Below, one piece after another: positions 5,884 to 8,859 of a stretch of DNA of 8,859 nt. Each line of letters opens with the position of its first letter. Position 1 is the stretch's first letter. The position numbers and the translations under genes are program-made. The notes under the pieces are model-generated. The model was given only the letters and a program-made list of their open reading frames with translations, was not told the DNA's origin and did no database searches. Source of the DNA: an uncultured Catenibacterium sp. (lineage in GTDB: Bacteria > Bacillota_I > Bacilli_A > Erysipelotrichales > Coprobacillaceae); contig NZ_CAAFOM010000044.1 in the NCBI RefSeq assembly GCF_900764565.1, forward strand, positions 1 to 8,859. Reading direction: 5' to 3'.

Positions 5884-6569
5884 TGTTGCACCTCCTTCAT
5901 ATACTCTAAAACAAGCTTTTTCTTTCTTCTACTTATTGGTATCTGATGATGCTCACTTATATATAATGTCGTACCTTCTAGCTTAGTCACCTTTTTCATA
6001 TTCACTAGATAAGAACGTCCTACTCTTTTAAAATGATTAGAATCAATCGTTTTTTCTACATCACCTAACTGCATATTGACTGTAATAGAAGATGTATCAA
6101 AATGTATCTCTGTTTGATGATTGAAGCTTTCACAATAAAGAATCAATTCTTTTCTTAGTACATAGGCATTTCCATTGATATAGAATGTCACACTTGGATG
6201 TAGATGAGACAATTGATAGTTGATTTCTTCTAGTACATCAGGCATTTCTATATCTAGATTCTCTTTTCTAATAAAGTCAAAAGGATGTATATTACATGCT
6301 TTATAGACAAGTTCATTATGACTGGTAATAAAGATAATTAAGGCGTTTTGATGTCTTTTTTTATACTTTTTCGCGAGTTCTAATCCAGAAACTTGTGGCA
6401 TATCGATATCTAGAAATAAGACATCAAAATTCGTATTTATAGGAAAACATAAAGCATCTCTATATGTATTGAGTTGTATATCTTTAGATGAGAAGAAATC
6501 ACTTATATGATTACAAACATGTTTTAAGTCATTTTCTTCATCATCTACTACTGCAATGTGACAAGCCAT
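5880..6569 (-). CDS. LytTR-family response regulator (AgrA/ComE-like)
   Basis: This is the 229-aa cytoplasmic partner of the kinase gene it overlaps. Residues 4-120 are a receiver domain: D9/D10 in VVDDEEND bind metal, D54 in LFLDIDMP is the predicted phospho-acceptor, and T82 follows in FITSH. The usual Lys-Pro is replaced by RKEN (101-104), with K102 the likely conserved Lys. Residues about 128-226 are a LytTR DNA-binding domain, clearest in FKRVGRSYLVNMKKV (180-194) and the basic ISRRKKK end. I chose ATG at 6569 because the receiver begins at once and AAGGAG (6579-6584) sits nine bases upstream; an in-frame ATG at 6623 would add 18 non-conserved residues without a good site. The likely target is the divergent ABC operon or its own promoter. 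Confidence 0.93.
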   Translation of the reverse strand: MACHIAVVDDEENDLKHVCNHISDFFSSKDIQLNTYRDALCFPINTNFDVLFLDIDMPQVSGLELAKKYKKRHQNALIIFITSHNELVYKACNIHPFDFIRKENLDIEMPDVLEEINYQLSHLHPSVTFYINGNAYVLRKELILYCESFNHQTEIHFDTSSITVNMQLGDVEKTIDSNHFKRVGRSYLVNMKKVTKLEGTTLYISEHHQIPISRRKKKLVLEYMKEVQQ

Positions 6570-6578
6570 AGATTTCAT

Positions 6579-6584
6579 CTCCTT
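6579..6584 (-). promoter_or_regulatory. ribosome binding site that fixes the response regulator start
   Basis: AAGGAG on the minus strand is nine bases before ATG 6569. It overlaps or abuts the alternative upstream in-frame ATGs, making those unlikely as the main start. Confidence 0.75.
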
Positions 6585-6624
6585 ATCATTGACGCTTTTA
6601 AATAGACCATTCACGATCATCAAA

Positions 6625-6653
6625 TTGAATATATATAATGTATTATCTAAAAT
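6625..6653 (+). promoter_or_regulatory. probable promoter of the ABC transporter operon, with a palindrome in its spacer
   Basis: TTGAAT (6625-6630) and TAAAAT (6648-6653) are spaced by 17 bp, with a start expected near 6660. The spacer contains ATAAT-GT-ATTAT (6635-6646), an imperfect 12-bp palindrome that could be an operator. The opposite strand must also carry the regulator promoter, but no clear match was found there. The region is extremely AT-rich, so the call is tentative. Confidence 0.45.
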
Positions 6654-6706
6654 GAAATAAACAAAAGAACTATTAATTATATTCTAACATATCGAGGAGA
6701 CTATTT

Positions 6707-7573
6707 ATGAAACAATTCTTCTACTTATTGAAATCCAAAAAGAAACTTCTCTTATTCTCTCTTTATTTCATTGCGATTATCATGGGTATATTTATCAGCT
6801 ATAAAGGAGCCTATGGTTCTATTCCTAAAAAAGAAATGATACTCATGAAATCAAAAGACCCTGAAATGGGTTTAGACTTCTTCTATTACTTACAGGATTC
6901 AGGACTGACACTTATATTATATGTCCTTACTACGCTTATTGTACCTAATATCATCAGTGCTGATTTCTTATTATATGACCATAATAAATTCAATCAGTTT
7001 ATGATAACACGTATGTCTTCTACTACTTATCACAAAAAGGAAAGACAATTCAATTTCATTGCGACATTCATTCTTATTCTTATCACTCATTTGCTTACAA
7101 TACTCATTATTCATCTTTTCTTCTTTAAGATATCCTTTTCTATCAATCCAATCTATATGAATGCCACAAGACAGACTAACTTATTATCAGGTTCCTTACT
7201 TCTTAATCTTATTATTTATATGATTCTCTCATCTATTGGTTATGCACTCTTTTCTCATTTCTTATTCTCACTACAGTATTTTATAAAGAATGTTTATCTC
7301 TATAGAACTTTAGGTTTACTTGTATCATTAATCCTTTATATTGGTGCATCAGTATTATCTCATACATTCTATAATACATCAGGAAGCTTGACTGCCACAT
7401 TGGCATATTTCCTTAATATCATTAATATCCTTACTCCAAGCATTATTAAAAGTCCTGTCCTCAATAATAATCCTCATCTCTTCTATATCGGTACTGCATT
7501 ACTCTATTATCTCTTGTCATCTATTCTTTTTGGAATGAGGGATTATCATGACTTCACTACTAAAACTTATTAA
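6707..7573 (+). CDS. ABC-2 type membrane protein, LanE/LanG-like permease subunit
   Basis: This 288-aa integral membrane protein is the first gene of a three-gene ABC operon. Hydrophobic segments fall near 13-31, 66-86, 116-140, 158-188, 201-221 and 258-276, giving six predicted helices. After the second is a basic cytoplasmic-type loop (FNQFMITRMSSTTYHKKERQF, about 95-115). Such loops are often seen in ABC-2 permeases, where they may contact the ATPase. No extracytoplasmic substrate-binding domain is present. GAGGAG (6694-6699) lies seven bases upstream of the start. The gene overlaps the next by 26 nt. Size and topology match the permeases of small export/immunity systems. The family assignment rests on topology and on the adjacent ATPase, not on a specific motif. 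Confidence 0.75.
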   Translation: MKQFFYLLKSKKKLLLFSLYFIAIIMGIFISYKGAYGSIPKKEMILMKSKDPEMGLDFFYYLQDSGLTLILYVLTTLIVPNIISADFLLYDHNKFNQFMITRMSSTTYHKKERQFNFIATFILILITHLLTILIIHLFFFKISFSINPIYMNATRQTNLLSGSLLLNLIIYMILSSIGYALFSHFLFSLQYFIKNVYLYRTLGLLVSLILYIGASVLSHTFYNTSGSLTATLAYFLNIINILTPSIIKSPVLNNNPHLFYIGTALLYYLLSSILFGMRDYHDFTTKTY

Positions 7574-8036
7574 GAAACAGGATTTTATTATACTTATTAT
7601 TTTGATTCTTTTGATTCCTGTAGTTACACGATTAAATAAGAGAATCAATTTCATCTATATTCTTTTCACAAGTAACTATATCACCCTGATATTGAATATT
7701 GCCTTTCTTGTAACGATGTATAAGAAGGTGATGATCTTTAATGGTATTAATCATACCTTGATTACACGTGTTGGATATAGGACTACAAAACAAACTATTT
7801 ATTCCTTTATGGTAATTATCACGCTTCTTTTCTTAATTATTCTCTATAACTTCCTATTTCTTGTATATGGGTTCTCTCATATGAGTATCACACTTTTATT
7901 GATGCTGGTTATTTATACCTTACTTTATTTATTTGAGATTTCTCTCATTTACTTACAGTTCAATAGAAAATCAAATATTCTCTATATTGCTTTACCAATT
8001 ATTATTAATCTTGTTTGTCATTATATGTTCTTCTAG
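7548..8036 (+). CDS. small membrane protein, second permease subunit of the ABC operon
   Basis: This 162-aa, very hydrophobic protein has about five helices (12-29, 36-58, 84-108, 112-136, 143-161). Between helices two and three is the basic loop NHTLITRVGYRTTKQT (68-83). It is analogous to the ITRMSSTTYHKKE loop of the upstream permease and suggests a shared ATPase-contact role. It is considerably shorter than usual ABC-2 permeases (about 230-290 aa). No frameshift or truncated neighbour is evident, since the frame runs cleanly from a GAGGG site (7537-7541) to TAG. The start lies inside the end of the upstream gene (26-nt overlap), implying coupled translation and fixed stoichiometry. By itself it has no recognisable family. 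Confidence 0.72.
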   Translation: MTSLLKLIKKQDFIILIILILLIPVVTRLNKRINFIYILFTSNYITLILNIAFLVTMYKKVMIFNGINHTLITRVGYRTTKQTIYSFMVIITLLFLIILYNFLFLVYGFSHMSITLLLMLVIYTLLYLFEISLIYLQFNRKSNILYIALPIIINLVCHYMFF

Positions 8037-8048
8037 GAGGAAATAAAG

Positions 8049-8654
8049 ATGTTGAAAGTCAATCATATCAAAAAGAGCTTCACAAAAAATAACATATTAG
8101 AAGATATCAATCTAGAAATAAATAAAGGAGAATGTCTCTACATACATGGAAAGAATGGATGTGGTAAATCCACACTCTTTAAGATTATCTGCGATATTAT
8201 TCAATCAGATTCTGGAACGATAGAAAAGGATTCTGATACATATATTGGTGCACTTATAGAAAATCCAGGATTTATCGAAAATGAATCACTAAGATTTAAT
8301 CTTGAATTTCTTGCTTCTATCAATCATCACTATAATGAAGAAAGAATAAGAGAACTATGTCATATGTACTCTTTGAATTATGATAGTTCTTCTACACTTA
8401 AGAATTATTCTGTGGGTATGAGACAAAAAGCGGGTATAATTCAAGCGGTCATGGAAGATCAGAATCTTATTTTCTTTGATGAACCAACTAGAGGTTTGGA
8501 TGAAGAAAGCATTATCATATTTGAGGATATGGTCAATACATTAGTGAAAAAAGGTAAAAGTATAGTGATTGCATCACATGATCGCTTACCGCATGTTCAC
8601 TATACACATACCTATTTACTTGAAGAGGGGACACTTAAGAGTGAAGATTATTAA
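8049..8654 (+). CDS. ABC transporter ATP-binding protein with an E-loop (LanF-like)
   Basis: This is a 201-aa cytoplasmic ATPase that powers the two membrane proteins upstream. Walker A is GKNGCGKST (34-42). The signature is SVGMRQK (121-127), Walker B is LIFFDEP (140-146), the D-loop is GLD (149-151), and the switch His is H177 in IASHD. The residue at the Q-loop position is Glu: GALIENPGF (67-75, E71). Glu in the Q-loop (the E-loop) is reported as a feature of LanF lantibiotic-immunity ATPases such as NukF, and the LIENPGF context matches that group. At 201 aa it is shorter than most (about 215-235), lacking extra C-terminal sequence. AGGAGG (8035-8040) overlaps the previous stop, eight bases before ATG. 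A role in removing antimicrobial peptides from the membrane is inferred; other small exporters remain possible. Confidence 0.92.
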   Translation: MLKVNHIKKSFTKNNILEDINLEINKGECLYIHGKNGCGKSTLFKIICDIIQSDSGTIEKDSDTYIGALIENPGFIENESLRFNLEFLASINHHYNEERIRELCHMYSLNYDSSSTLKNYSVGMRQKAGIIQAVMEDQNLIFFDEPTRGLDEESIIIFEDMVNTLVKKGKSIVIASHDRLPHVHYTHTYLLEEGTLKSEDY

Positions 8655-8691
8655 GAATTATGTGTCTCTCTTTATTCTATTTCTTATATGT

Positions 8692-8736
8692 AAAGAAGTA
8701 TTTCATATCGATTTTATTGATATCAAATACTTCTTT
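8692..8736. terminator. long inverted repeat after the ABC operon, possible terminator
   Basis: AAAGAAGTATTT (8692-8703) pairs perfectly with AAATACTTCTTT (8725-8736). After one C/C mismatch the stem continues as eight more pairs including a wobble, with a 3-nt loop. It is 38 bases past the ATPase stop, so it probably ends the operon. The T-tract is weak (CTTCTTTCC), so processing or mRNA protection is also possible. Confidence 0.55.
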
Positions 8737-8773
8737 CCTCAAAGACCTATTTATCTAAAAAACAGGCAGAACC

Positions 8774-8804
8774 CCCCCACCTCAATATAGAATATAGGTG
8801 GGGG
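8774..8804. repeat. GC-rich hairpin with a C7 run, unassigned; possible mobile-element end
   Basis: CCCCCACCT (8774-8782) and AGGTGGGGG (8796-8804) form a perfect 9-bp stem around a 13-nt AT loop, preceded by a run of seven C (8772-8778). This is very unlike the surrounding AT-rich DNA. Imperfectly similar GC hairpins occur at the ends of IS200/IS605-type elements, but no transposase is in the window. No T-tract follows on the plus strand; on the minus strand a run of six T begins about 11 bases after the stem. The rest of 8805-8859 shows no gene I can support. Confidence 0.5.
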
Positions 8805-8859
8805 ATGAATGCCGTTAATGCATCTGATAGAGAAATTTGGAGTAAGAAATAGTATAATA

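Noticed and set aside
6570..6623. Longer response regulator start at 6623
   Set aside because: The extra 18 residues are not receiver-like, and AAGGAG at 6579-6584 fits the start at 6569.
6659..6690. GTT-containing boxes as LytTR/AgrA binding repeats
   Set aside because: Spacing is 18 bp instead of about 21-22, and only the GTT core matches.
8569..8790. Open frame overlapping the end of the ATPase gene and the hairpins
   Set aside because: It reads the ATPase in another frame and through a long inverted repeat; low-complexity translation.
8805..8852. 15-codon frame beginning ATGAATGCC directly after the GC hairpin
   Set aside because: The ATG abuts the stem with no spacing for a ribosome site, and the peptide is not recognisable.

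Overview
The window is AT-rich DNA with strong AGGAGG-type ribosome binding sites, intrinsic terminators and an EIIAB-EIIC-EIID-DUF956 mannose PTS operon. This points to a low-GC Firmicute. A gut Erysipelotrichia (Coprobacillaceae/Catenibacterium-like) is my best guess, but nothing in the sequence fixes the genus. The PTS genes use CGT for Arg and CAG for Gln, as highly expressed genes do, while the genes from 3298 onward are more AT-rich and use AGA more.

Layout. (1) 88-3289, plus strand: a complete mannose-family PTS operon (manL EIIAB, manM EIIC, manN EIID, manO DUF956). It has an internal hairpin between manN and manO and a strong terminator at 3274-3308. (2) 3298-4429: a TetR-family repressor (minus strand) divergent from a small HD-domain protein (plus strand), with a 130-bp regulatory gap containing an 18-bp-spaced direct repeat. 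(3) 4470-4600, minus strand: a region with no protein gene that carries a near-consensus sigma-A promoter, two hairpins and a terminator. I read it as an undescribed small RNA of about 95 nt. (4) 4630-6569, minus strand: a two-component system with a LytTR response regulator and an AgrC-type (HPK10) sensor kinase, overlapping by 4 nt. (5) 6707-8654, plus strand, divergent from it: a three-gene ABC transporter operon of two membrane proteins and an ATPase. The ATPase carries Glu in place of the Q-loop Gln, as in LanF-type lantibiotic self-protection transporters. (6) 8655-8859: no recognisable protein gene, but two strong hairpins, one GC-rich with a run of seven C.

How it fits together. The man operon takes up and phosphorylates hexoses (mannose/glucose type). 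The TetR/HD pair looks like a separate small regulatory unit. The kinase/regulator pair and the divergent ABC operon look like a peptide-sensing and peptide-export (immunity or detoxification) module. No AgrB, AgrD, bacteriocin precursor or modification enzyme is visible. The points most worth following are the candidate small RNA and this orphan sensing/immunity module.
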